From positions 17,039,915 to 17,103,914 of the forward strand of contig OU342817.1 of NCBI GenBank assembly GCA_910591455.2: 64,000 nucleotides of DNA. Reading direction: 5' to 3'. A program made the position numbers and the translations under genes. The stretch's first letter is position 1. Each line of letters opens with the position of its first letter. The notes beneath the pieces are model-generated. The model saw nothing but the letters and a program-made list of their open reading frames with translations, did not search any database and was not told the DNA's origin. The DNA comes from Pholis gunnellus. Lineage: Eukaryota > Chordata > Actinopteri > Perciformes > Pholidae. Shown one piece after another: positions 1 through 13,500 of this stretch.

Positions 1-1030
1 AAAACTGTGTTGTTCAGCAGAGGATACTGAACCACAAGCCAACCCTTAGAGTGAGGCCAGATTATCTATACATGTGGACATGCTAAACCAATCCTTGAAG
101 CATGCACGTCTTACAGCCAACACGGTCAGTCTTCAAATAATCATTGTTGCATGTGTGAAAAGAATACATATTTACACTGCTGTATATTTGGGACCTCAAA
201 CCAAAGACATTTTTTGTTCATTTTGTAGAGAATTTATGGACGGGTAGTTATAAATACGAGAGAGAAATGTTAAACAACTGGATGTAGGCCCATCAACAGA
301 CAACCAGGGACAGCAGTATCTTTGAATGACAAGAGTAATTCCAAATAAACAGACACCACATAAATCTTTAATGCACAACACGCGTGCACGCACACGCGCA
401 CGCACATTGAGATAGTTAGCCAGCCAGTCCCCTTTCCTCCAACTGCTATACTGAGCCAGCACATGCTGAATTATTCATGGATCACTTGTTGGATTAAAGA
501 AGAGAGGCCAAGCCAGAATCAGCATTCACAGAAATGAAAGAGATTGTTAAATCTTCACGAAAAAAAAATGAATAAAAACCTGACAAAACCCCCAGCGCTA
601 TGCTGGTTATTCGCTTGGAGATTTGGATCTGTCAGGAAAAACAAAGCAGGCTATTCTCTGTGGATTGGGTGCTCAAACAAAAACACCTGACTACAAAAAC
701 AGACATGAGTGGAGAGGTGGTATCCCATTTCACCAACTGTGCCTTTTACTATCCTCTCTCTGAATGAGGTCTGCAACCTGTCATCAGGCACGCATACTAA
801 AAAAGTCACGTTCAATATCAATTTGAGTTGCTCTGCGATGTGAAGTCAAACACTACTGAATCCTGCCATCAGCTGTGACAGTCATCTTCAAGCCTGGCAC
901 ATAATAAACAGCAGACAGGTGGTTCGAAAAAGAGCACTCGGCATGGCTGACTTTACATTTCCGCTCGTTCCACTTTGCCATCATTTCAGCCGGTGAACAA
1001 GCATGACATCATAACTGGAGCGTGTCCCAC
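1..1030 (-). other. osbpl1a: OSBPL1A intron, left edge
   Basis: This is intron sequence after exon 16. No exon matching the start of the ORD was found on the minus strand, and no repeat is obvious. The rest of the gene must lie left of position 1. Confidence 0.6.
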
Positions 1031-1214
1031 CTGTGCTTCTCGACTCCATTGTGCTGGTTGCCATGGTTACCCTCCCCTGACATTCCGGTAGGCCCCCCGG
1101 GAGCGCTGGGATGGCGGAGGCTGCTGAGAAGGGGGGCGTCTCTCCCCTCGTCCTCTTCACAGGAGCGACTGGCCACAGACAGGAAGCCGCTCACCGAGAG
1201 CTCCCAATCCGACT
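1031..1214 (-). CDS. osbpl1a: OSBPL1A coding exon 16 (linker before the ORD)
   Basis: 184 bp, acceptor tcccccag|AG, donor CACAG|gtggga. It encodes ESDWELSVSGFLSVASRSCE, an acidic and Ser/Pro-rich linker, and ends GNQHNGVEKHR. This matches the low-complexity linker between FFAT motif and ORD in ORP1L, where a similar NGxxKHR stretch occurs. Linker conservation is weak, so the boundaries are less sure than in other exons. Confidence 0.75.
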
Positions 1215-4200
1215 CTGGGGGAGGACGACAAGGGGCAGATCCCGGGTCATGCCAAACACTCGTAACACACGCGCGTATACATACAGGTTCAAGTGGCCTG
1301 CTCAGAAAGCTGCAGCCTGAAGAGCACACTGTCCGCGAAAATAAGTATTTGTGCTCGAGTTCCTCTCTAACTTCCCCCTCCCTGCTGACAGCCAAACCCC
1401 ACAAGAGGATTGTGTTCCAATGAGAGGCCACACAGAGGCTTCATTTCCTCCGACATTGTTTGCTCTGTGCCTGCTGGATGCTGCTCCTCCTCCGTCAGTG
1501 ACATTACAGGTACCGTCACGTACACAAAGGGAGGGGAGAATAGTGTGTGTACACTATGATGGAGGAGGGCAAATGCCAGTTGTCAGATATTAGTGCTTAT
1601 TGCAAGTACATGTACTTGATAAACATGTACATGATAAATAAGGTGTTGACAAAAAACTTTCAGACATAACAGCTGTATGTACAGTCTTTGAGGTTTTACA
1701 GACTTAACTGTATAGTCTGACAGTCGGACAGAGTGTCACTGGCTAGTAGATAACTCAGGGCTATCTATGAATAATGCAATGATTCCTGAGAAAGCTTTGT
1801 CCATAGTGCACAAACATGTTGGAGAAGGAAGTCTAGTGCAAATAATCACCATAGGGAGGCTTTTGGGTTCACGAAGAAGCAAACGATTTTACTACATGTT
1901 GTTGATGCAAATACTGTACATACAAGGTAAACATAGAGTGACACTGTCAAATTATCTTTTTGAACTGCTGATGAATTGTATTATAAAAAACTAAAAGCAG
2001 TAAGAGTGTCAGGCCCGCTAATCACTATCCCATTACCCTGGGATGTGTCTGGGCAATCTCAGAGACAGAGAGCCAAAGATGTGTCAATGTGACACACAGG
2101 CACGCATGCGCCCACACGCACAGTTAAGCTGTATTTCTTAACTATGCGAATTAGGCTGTGAGTGAAGTGAGAACTGAAAACTGTGAAGCCGTTCGATGCT
2201 AGATACGGGTTCAAATTGTAAAAGTTGCCCTGTAGAGCTTTCCTGTAGACAAACAAAGTTGTGTTTATGTCCAGTGCTCCTCAAAATGAATTTTGACTGA
2301 CAAACGTATTCTGGATGATTAAATGCGTTGCTCCAAAGAAATTGTCAAAGCAGATATTTTAATGTTTAAAATTGGACATCTGTTTGCAAGTATATACACA
2401 ATTCTTCTTCCGTGCCCCACTTCTTTGCACTTTACCGTCATTATTATATTGTCATATTGCGTCGCCTGCCCGTTCGTGCACATGCACAATTCAAACAAAA
2501 CAGGACCCACTCTAAAAGCATTGCCCCATAGCGCTACTCGAGGAGAAAAACTCCACACAATACCTTAATAGGGATTGGGAGCCCTTGAGTTGGGTGTTTT
2601 TTTTCTCGTGAACCAGACTGAAGGCTTGTTTCACTGCAACTATGTCATGGCACGTGTATTACTACTAAGGAATTGCAGTGTCAAGTGTGAAGTTGTTCAC
2701 ACCACAGGCCACGCATTTGGCCCGTTCTGAACAGGCATATTTTGAACGGCACTGCAATAGTTTGTCTCATTTATGACCAGTCCAAGACCCTGTATTAAGA
2801 ACAAGATCACCCCAGTAAGACATTAACTTCTTGATTACTTAACTAAGTTTCCACCTAGCGGCTGCTGACCTGACTCAGCATCATAGAAGTCATCTTCAGT
2901 GAGGGCGCTGAGGGTAGACAACCTCCTGCTCTTGCACAGAGAGTGCTTGAGTTCCTGGTGCTCAGTTGCTGATGTCTGCAGGGCCTCTGTCAGAGCTTTG
3001 TTCTTCTCCACCTCCTGCTCGAACTTCAGGCTCCACACCTGCAAACACAGGAAACCCCAGACACAAGGTTAAGCAAATTAAGAGAATATGCCCCATATAC
3101 TTCACACATGTTGGATCAAAATATATATTTTGATCCAACATGTGTGAAGTATATTGACAGTTGTGATTGACTGGTGGTTTGATCGATATGAAGGTGCTTC
3201 TATAGCTGCATCAGTGTGTGTGTGTGCGTGTGTCTCTCTGTATTTCTGATGGCAAGTCTTTGTTCTAACCCTGTCCACATATCTAGTTTCCTTCAATCAG
3301 AACCAAACACCCCGGTCTCTGAGAGCTCTGTGGCCCAGGATTGAGTGTCCCTTCAGGGCAACCTGAGCCAGGCCACTGTGGGACAGACCGGATCAGTGTT
3401 TCCTATTGTCGAACACATCTGTTGTTCGTCCCGTACTAACTAAACAGAAGACAGGCAACTTAACAAATATCCACTAGTCCTACCAATAATGAAGTAGAAT
3501 GAGATAATGGCTAAAACAAAACATGCTTATTTTTAAAAAGAGAACTGCAAGTGCATTTCCAAACTCAGTGCATTATGATGATGAAGTATAATAAACAGAC
3601 AACGTGCACTGAAAATAGCACAGCCTCCCCGGATGAAAACGTGTCACCTTGGGGAAGGCAGCAGAGTGAAACAGGAGCTTGTAAATCAGACTGTAAATGT
3701 GAGACTGCAAAGCAGGGCCAATGTCTTCTATTGGAGACGAAAAAGTTCATCCGCAACACTTAAAGTGCCTGAAGGATTATCACTTGTGTGCACATGTGTC
3801 ATGCACAAAGAAACACCTGTCAAAGCATCTGCTGATGTGCTCAAGGTGAGCTATAATTCATGCCTGTAACCAATGGTGTTCTCCCTTTCAGCTATGGAGC
3901 TAAAACCATCACGGGAACAGTGTTTTCAGTGATCACCACCGTGGAGATTTCATGTGATCAACATGGTCAAAAGTTCATTTCTGCAAAATTCTTCTCCAAG
4001 ATGTTCATGATCTGTGATATTACCATTAAAGTAACAGTAACTGCTGTCTACGATTTTGTTGAAAGAGGGCCGGTTTTACTGAGACTTTTGGAAATCATAA
4101 GACATAAATTGTAAAAAAACAAACAGTATATGGATAATTACCCTGAGTGTATTCCACGAACATGAGGCAGTGAAAACACTGGGACATATATTTACCAATT

Positions 4201-7200
4201 TGCTGATTGTTTTTTTCCCCCTAAAGGCTGCTGATCTGGCCTTTTGTAATGAATATTGATTGATTCCAATCCATGCATAGTCGATAGAGGCACCCCAAGG
4301 GTTTTTTAATGTAAATACATTACCAAATTGCATAATGTAAACCTGATTTCTTTTGAACTCTAGACTTGACACAGCAAAACTTCAATAAACTTAGAGTCCA
4401 GGAAGGTGAGAATGACTGATGTGCAGCAACATGCAGATCCTATCTCTGCAATACAGAGCAATAAAACACCTCTGGTCAGAACAGTGCTATAGCTACATTA
4501 CGTTTATCCAAACTGAAGCATTTATGGCCTTGCTACATATCACCCCATTTCTACAAATACACAAATTTGATGTAACCAAAAATCACTCTATATAGACCTG
4601 TATCCTTGTATCCAATAAGATTGCAGCAATTGTGCCAGAAGCGCTAATATTTCATCCTTCAAACAGCTGCCTGCCACAGTCAATGACAAATTTCACACCT
4701 TCACTCTTGCTGTCGTCACACTTGCTATGGTTGCTATGTTCGGCCCCTGTAGGCCACGTTCTGTGTGGAAACAGAAATACAGTTCACTGTAGATGTTTAG
4801 ATTCTGTTCTGTGATGTTCAATTCTTTTTTTGAGAAACCCCACTAAAATCTCTGTGATTCTCCCCCCAACTGTAAGATCAGTCCATTCATGCAGATATAG
4901 AAAAGTGGGAGAAAAATAACTGGCAAGTTAATGCTTCCAATCAACAACAGAGCAGTGACAGTAGCTAATGAGATCCATTTCACATATCAAATGTCTGCCA
5001 ATAAAAAGATGTCCTCGCATGCCCAAAATTAATTCATGCCTCTTATTATATGCATGTTGTTGAGAGTGAATGAGCTTGATCTGCAGGAGCCAGTATTAAC
5101 ACTCCTTGTCCCAGCCACTTGGCTTAAGAGCCCATCCAGGAACAGAACACTTTGTTGTGTAACTAGCCCAGCCGGCTCTTTCGCTCGCACAGCACCCTCT
5201 CGCCTGAGTACAAACAGCGCTATTTTAAGCCCTGCTGAGGCTGTGTGCAGTAGCTGTTGCTGGAGCCTGGGAGGGAAGCTTCTCCTTGGCCAACTCCCCA
5301 TAGGGTAGAAATTTTACTTTGTTCTAACATGTTGCTCTCTCTGCTGAGGGGGAAGCAAATCACAAAGGCAGATGCATTATAGCTCTATACGGTACTCTGC
5401 AATTAATGTTACTGTATTTGTAGATCATGACTATATGATGGCCGGGAGCTAAGCAACTAAAAAAATATTAGAGTTTGACGTAAGTACCGGTGCGGCATAG
5501 GGATGTACTACCAATTACACAGGAATACTCCCAAGTATCTCTCTGTACATACGCTCCCTTGGCTAAAAGGTCACAATCCGAAAAAGATAAGGTTGAATAT
5601 ACACTTCCTCGTCTTATCCAGATCTCGAATGACCCTGTATGAACTGAAAAAGAAGGAAGTCAGTGAAGGGGACCAACACGAACATTAAGTTGTGCCCAGT
5701 GAAGTCCCTCCCGGGTGAGGGATGGCAGACAGCAGGTGAGTTACATATGTGGCCACGGTTAATGTAAAGGTCAAACGGCACTTTGTGCTCTCTCTCCAAT
5801 CCCCAAGGGTTTGAAGGGCAATCTGATTTCTTACAGGCTGTAGACAAAAAGGGTATGAAGGTCTACAGAGGGGGGGAAAAAAGGATACTATGCTGCCACT
5901 CTCCTGCCTTCAGAGCAATACAAACTGTCACACATGCTTATCTGTGTGTCACCACTAAGTGGTTTCAAGCTGTAAGCCTCAATTTGTTTTCTTGACAGGT
6001 GTGGAAGCCTGCTTCCAGAGAAAAACTCCACCAAAAGTTGGGTTTTATAAATCTGTGTTGGGTGAATGAGAGGTAGCGGCACAGATCTCTCCACAATTAA
6101 ATGCCGTGTATTCACCCACCAGTCATACTGTGCCCTGCACGCACTGCATGAACCCGGCACTCTCAGTAGCATTCTACATTTCTGCAGCTGCAGCTGAAAT
6201 GGGTCAGACCACATGCACTGCAATTGCTATTAATCATCTATTTCACATCTGCCCAGACATCAAAGCGCAACAGCATGTGACTGCTGTATGTTATGTACTG
6301 AAGACTACACATGTGTAAGTGGCAGCAATAGAGGAATCTAAGGCAGGACAATGGGAGTGGGATTAGAGTTAATGCTGCTTAATACAGCCAATCTCAGCAG
6401 TGTAGAAAACATAATCCAGTTAGTAGAACCAGTTTAGCATTAGACCAGTGTCTTAACAAGCATGCTACATATGTTTGATAATACATTTCCCTCTTATTAT
6501 ATCATCCGGTTGTCAGAATATCGTTTAGTGTCCATTGTTATGACACTTGGCAATAACTTGACAATACTTCTTGGGTGATTCACTTATCTTTATCTTGTTA
6601 TACACACACACACAGGAGTCCTTAATCTCCATATTATAATCTTAATTCCTGCTTTGCTAATGGTTTTACAAGACAAGAGGTGTAGTACACACTATACTGT
6701 AACCAGCCAACCAATAGCCACAGTCTAAGGATTTCAGTTTGGTATTTTGACAAAGTGCCAATTTCAAATGAATTGGTAATGAGGGAAAGAAAAGAGTGAG
6801 ACGGATTCATGATCTCTCAGTTCTTAATTCAGGTGTTGCATTACAGTGAAACACAAAAGAGCAACTGCTGCGTTTAAAATGGTTAAACCCACAATCTTTT
6901 TCTTAAAAGCTTGACTTTGAGTACCCCCATACCAAACTAATCCTCAATACAATTTAATCTTCCCCTCTCCGTGCTCTTACTTTGACAGAATTTATGACAC
7001 TTGTGAAATGATTTCAGCAAAAAGATGCAATTAGCAGTGTAGCGCTCAGCCCAACTTCAAACATGCTCAATTTCACACTTGAATCCATAAGAATGACTTC
7101 CGCATATCGATGAATAGCTTTCGCCAGCGACATACTAAAAACATCAGATGACATCCAGTCCATGCCAAACTTCAAACACTACAGTAAGTCATCAGAGACC

Positions 7201-7512
7201 AGCCCACTGCATACACAGACAGTTGTTTAGCTGACAATAAAAAAAACACTGAGATACAGGAAGAAACTAAAAGAACAATTGCTTTGTTTGTACCTGTGCA
7301 GATACTGGACGAGTAAGCTGTCACCGTCTCCCCTTTCTCCTGTGCTCGGATGCTCTGGCATGTGGAAGTGTGCCTGCAAGCGTGTATTTTCACTGTGTGA
7401 GGGTTAATGCATGCATCGCCAGCTGAGCCTGTGAATATGCTCGCGCTTCAGTTGCTTTGCTCAATGCACAGCCTTTCCCCAGAGCGGGGAGTGTGTGGAT
7501 CCAAGTCCAGGG

Positions 7513-7552
<40 letters not shown>

Positions 7553-10500
7553 TGATCTGCAAGCTGAATGCAGACCTAAGCATAAAAGCGGATCTTGCCT
7601 GTGTCCTTCCACACTGTGCCATTGCTCCCCCCCCCCCCCCCCTCCCACAGCCACAGCCATTGGGACAGGTGGACTCACACAAACTTCAAACCTGATTGGT
7701 ATGAATTAACTAACATAAAGAGGAGGAGCTTTGGGATTTTGTAATCATGCAATATTATCTATTCAGCCAATAGGAGCACAGCACGTGGGTGAGGGTACGG
7801 GAATCAACGAGAAGAATATTCATGCATGCTCAGTTGGTTGCAGCTAATCGAAAAAGAAAACTAGCCTCCAAAACAATTGAATCAAGTGCGAGATTGCCGA
7901 TAACTAGATTTTAGCAAAGTTTCAAATCGCATACTTTTTACTTTAAGTAGCTACATACTGCAGCTACCCTTACATAGTATGGGTATGGGCAGGACACACT
8001 ACTTCGTCATAACATTGCACTTTAAATTGTGATTGTGGGTCAGAATAGCCCAAAAAAGCATGCTGACTTGCATGCAGAAATGCGACCGGATGCAGTAGGA
8101 CATCCTCGCATACTGCATCTGACATATATAATAATGTTTTGGGACATACTAAATCTTTTTCTGCCATACTAAATATGGTAGTATGGGTAGAGGATCGCAC
8201 AGTAGATCCAATTTAAATGTCAAATTTCTGCATCACAACACAATATACCACGTTTGTATGGTTCTGTTAGGAATGGTATGATGGTGGACAGTATAGCCCA
8301 CAGGCTACTGTATTTTGTGTGGCATTTGTTAGACTGCTCAACCGTGTACATGCTGATACAGGCTTGATTAAGATAATGAAGATATTTCATACCTCCTCCT
8401 GTTTTGACAGCAGTTCAAGGCACAGATGGAGAGCAGCACAGGTTTCACTGGAGAGCTCACTGGTCTCTTTGGCTTTCAGTAAAAGAGGGGCAGCCAGTGC
8501 TTTTGAAAAACATACATACATATGTTCAATGCATGTGTATAAATTGGGCTGCAACTAAAGTTTATTTTTTAATATTGATTCATTTGATGACTATATTTTT
8601 CATGATTCATCAACGTATCACTTAGTCTCCAAAATGTCAGAAAATAGTTAAAAGAATGCTCAGCGAAGTCTTCAAAGTGGATGTTGGTCAAACCAACAAT
8701 CCACAACCCAACGATTTGCAACGTACAAATCGACAATTAAAGGGTTAGGCCACTGTGCCAACCATTTTGGTTTGTGACACTTAATATCCAAGCAATACCT
8801 ACTGGTGACCCCCCCCATGATTTGAGAGTCAGAAACATGTGTGTAGCTGAAATATTTTACCCTCAGTCATTTGGTGTTTACACTTAAGGGGTCCCGACCC
8901 CCCAGATTGGGAACCACAGGGTTGGGGTTAGGTTTACTAGAATTGTTTGCAATTCATTTTCTATCCATCGACTAAACAATTAATTCTGCTCATCTTCTCA
9001 GCAAACTACCAAAAGGTTAAAAACAGTGAACACTAGATTGACAACAGTGAAACGAGACCAATTCCAGGACTCCTACCACAATTCTCCTCATTCTTCACCA
9101 TCGATAGAAATATCGACACTTCACTCTCCAATGTCTGCTGGGAAGCGCTGGCTGCCTGAAAGAGCACAGGACGAGAGAGACACTTACACATTGAACCCTC
9201 CTTTCTCCCTAAATAGCACTTCCTTCCTACTCTCAACTAATACAATACCTCATTAAAAAAGGTCCAAACTTAATCTTACCTGAAGGGCTTGTGACAGATT
9301 CCTCACCGTCACGTCACCGTCAGGATCGCTGATAATCTGTTCGTCGGTGCAGTGGCGTGTGCTATAGGACGCATGTGCCTCAAAAGCGTCCAACCATCCC
9401 TGTGTGGACAAATATCAGAAAGATTTACTGTCGTCCACCCTTGCAGATACACTGACTGTCAAATCAGTCAGGTTGTTCAGAGAAGGGGTGAAGAAACAGC
9501 ATAGAAGGTGAATCTTATCTCACTTTTCTTGTCGCCACTGAATTTGTCTTTGAGGAGACCTTAAAATGATGTACAGTGTCATCAAAGCACCTGAGCATGA
9601 AGAAGCAGTGATCCCATGGTTTGACCTAGAAACGACAGAATTAAATCACTTACAGTCACGCTTGCTGCACTAGATGTCAAACATCACCATCTCAAGTATG
9701 ATGTAATCACAACTGAAAGATTGGAGGACGACCATGTATAGTATAGATACTTAACTGCAGTTTAATGTTTTTTTCTTTTTAGAACCAAAGATGAGAACAT
9801 GCCATTGTTTAGTATTATTTAATCACGATCACTTGGAAGATATTTAGATGCAAGGATTCCGACCATTAGCTCTAAAGTGAAAGTGGAGATAGTGATGTCG
9901 CAGGTTTCAGTCAGAAAATTCTCTTTTTCCGCTGATGAACTCCAGCTACACACAGTCTGCGTTTTATTTAGAACGTTCAGCATGGTGAAAAGTACTGTTA
10001 GCTGTTTACAACAGTCATAGAAAAGACCTAAAAATATCTTTTGTCCAAACAAACGGTAGCAATTCACAAACACATTTCAGTCCCATCACAAGGTAAAATC
10101 CAATAATGGCTGCAGAACTGAAGTTAACAGAGAAAATGGTGGAAGACTGGTGTGGAAGACAGTACGTTCATGCTGCTGTTACGCACGCCTCCACCTCATC
10201 ATCATCTTCATCAACTCATCATTCTATCAGCCTCATCATCTTCATCAACTCATCATTCTATCAGCCTCATCAGCCACCACCACCAGTGTCTGGACTCCAA
10301 GGGGTGGATTTATCTTGCTGCTGCTCAGGGCAGACGCCCCTCGATTACAAATCTCCCTGCAGATTCAAAGACAAAGACCAAATCCCAATGTCCCCGCTAA
10401 ACCCTCAAACCTCGAACCCTCAAGGACTTACTGACGTCACCTGGTAAGTGGTTGTGTGTGAGAGACTGTGAGGGCTTGAGATGGTGTAAATAGGAATGGG

Positions 10501-13500
10501 ACAGCACTTTGCTGCAACATATCACGTTACCATGAAAACGACAACAAATATGATGTATAATTGTGTGTATTTATTTTATACTTTGTACTCCCTGATTTGA
10601 ACGTCTTCCAGGATCTTTACTCACAAGATGAGAAGTAATTTCATATAATCTATTTACTTGTTTTTGTCTAAACAGCTTCAATGACAAAATCTAATATTTG
10701 ATGAATAAATAAATAAATATTCTCTGATTTCATGTTTATTTTTTGTTCCATCTTTAACACTTAATGTATCTGTGTAAATGTAATACTCCAGACTGAACAC
10801 ACGTGAGCCGTCCTCTTTGTTTACCTTTTTTTTTACGTCTCCATGCGTCCACTGGTTACCCCATATATAAAAAAGGTAAACAAAGAGGACGGCTCACGTG
10901 TGTTCAGCCTGTCATATTACATGTACACAGAAACATTAAGGGTTAAAAATAGAACAAAATATAAACATGAAATCAGAGGATATTTATTTATTTATTCATC
11001 AAATGTTTGATTTTCTTATTGAAGCTGTTTTGACAAAAACGAGCAAATAGATGATATTAAATCACCTCTCATCTTGTGAGGAAAGAGCCTGGAACACGTT
11101 CAAATCAGGGAGTACAAAGTATAAAATAAATACACAGTTATAAATCATATTTGTTGTCGTTTTCATGGTAACGTGATATGTCGGTGATCGATTTGGCGCA
11201 CGCCTGGCTTATGTCGAACGAGCCTATTTCGTGTATGTATTTTAGCATGCGCGCATGCACGTAATCGTGTGCGTGCATGTGTGTTTTTTTTTGAGTGGCA
11301 CAAGCAACATTCTAGAACACCTGAGGTCATCAAGCCCTGCAGCGTTCTCAGCGTCACAAAGCCGTTCTCAGCGTCATAAAGCCCTGCAACGTCATAAAGC
11401 CCTGAAACTTTCGAAGACAGTGCACAAACCAGAGCAGACCTCAGACGACCACAGGACAGCGAGGCAGGAGGACCGAACCAGACCCACTCTCAAGCGAGGC
11501 AGGAGGACCGAACCAGACCCACTCTCAAGCGAGGCAGGAGGACCGAACCAGACTCACTCTCAAACTCGTAAAGTAGTATTTTTATTTCTTTGGAAAGTCT
11601 TAAGGCTGGTGTACTGGTTTCACGGAGAGAAATTCTGCAGATATCTCTGGATTCAATGTCGAATTCTCATGTGCTGCGATGTATTGGTGGTCAGTGTTAG
11701 CTTGTAGCTTTGTGTTGGTATATCGAAGCGGAGTGCGTAGCTTGCCGACTCGTGGCGAGAAATACGTGATATTGTGATACATCTTCTAGTTGATTGTATT
11801 AGTTGTGTATAATTGTGTTTGGAGTGTGTAAAAAATGACTTGCATGATAGTGTTGCCCCGATTTTGTTGTTTAATCTGGTATATAACATGCATTATATTC
11901 GCTCTCTATATTTAAATTTATTCTACGGTATATGCTACCGCTTTTTCATTGTTTGTACCATATGGTTTACACACCCACATTTATACACATAGTTTGGTCC
12001 ATTCTCTATTGATAGTAGGTATGGTATAGCTCTGGGTGAACTCAGAGGGATACAGTATTTATTTCTTGATTCAACAACGGCAGGATGTCAGTGATGACAG
12101 GGGGAGCATCTCAACGCTAATAGGCTATGGTGCCACAGCTCAATCGCCAAAACGCCCCAAGTGCGTGAGTTGAAAATGTTCAAATCACACGATGGGACTG
12201 GAGTGACACAATTTTGCGATGATGCGGCGCGTTTGGCGTGGCGACATGAGTTGAAATTGTTGAAACTTCAGCGAAAAAATGGCGTGGCGCTGTGGCGCGA
12301 TAGCCTATAAGCGTTGAGATGTTTCTCCTGTCATCACTGACGTCCTGCCGTTGTTGAATCAGGAAATAAATAGCTGCTACAATGTTAGCCTAGCACCGAT
12401 CGATCCGAGCTCCAATGAGAAAACAATTGATTTTTTTGTTTTGTCAATGGAGCTCTTATCGATCGGTGCTACAATCATCCATCAACACTCAACATAACGT
12501 CATCTCGTTGTAAATACGGCAGCATCTTTTTCATTGTTTGTACCATATGGTTTACACACACACATTTATACACATAGTTTGGTCCGTTCTCTATTGATAG
12601 TAGGTATCGTATAGCTCTGGGTGAACTCAGAGGGATACAGTATTTATTTCTTGATTCAACAACGGCAGGATGTCAGTGATGACAGGGGGAGCATCTCAAC
12701 GCTAATAGGCTATGGTGCCACAGCGTCAATCGCCAAAACGCCCCAAGTGCGTGAGTTGAAAATGTTCAAATCACACGATGGGACTGGAGTGACACAATTT
12801 TGCGATGATGCGGCGCGTTTGGCGTGGCGACATGAGTTGAAATTGTTGAAACTTCAGCGAAAAAATGGCGTGGCGCTGTGTCGCGATAGCCTATAAGCGT
12901 TGAGATGTTTCTCCTGTCATCACTGATGTCCTGCCGTTGTTGAATCAGGAAATAAATAGCTGCTACAATGTTAGCCTAGCACCGATCGATCCGAGCTCCA
13001 ATGAGAAAACAATTGATTTTTTTGTTTTGTCAATGGAGCTCTTATCGATAGGTGCTACAATCATCCATCAACACTCAACATAACGTCATCTCGTTGTAAA
13101 TACGGCAGCATCTTTTTCATTGTTTGTACCATATGGTTTACACACACACATTTATACACATAGTTTGGTCCGTTCTCTATTGATAGTAGGTATGGTATAG
13201 CTCTGGGTGAACTCAGAGGGATACAGTATTTATTTCTTGATTCAACAACGGCAGGACGTCAGTGATGACAGGGGGAGCATCTCAACGCTAATAGGCTATG
13301 GTGCCGCAGCGTCAATCGCCAAAACGCCCCAAGTGCGTGAGTTGAAAATGTTCAAATCACACGATGGGACTGGAGTGACACAATTTTGCGATGATGCGGC
13401 GCGTTTGGCGTGGCGACATGAGTTGAAATTGTTGAAACTTCAGCGAAAAAATGGTGTGGCGCTGTGGCGCGATAGCCTATAAGCGTTGAGATGTTTCTCC

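Larger units (their letters stand above)
3039..8392 (-). other. osbpl1a: OSBPL1A intron 14
   Basis: A 5.35 kb intron. It holds a 60-bp palindrome near its downstream end, a GT microsatellite at 7518-7549, a run of 16 C at 7627-7642 and a MITE-like stretch near 7930-8200. The rest is unremarkable AT-rich DNA. Confidence 0.7.

Noticed and set aside
1022..1423. 133-codon plus-strand frame
   Set aside because: It is the opposite strand of OSBPL1A exon 16, which has splice sites and family similarity.
10106..10447. Overlapping plus-strand frames of 82-113 codons
   Set aside because: Driven by a TCATCA tandem duplication, with no splice or domain evidence, antisense in an OSBPL1A intron.
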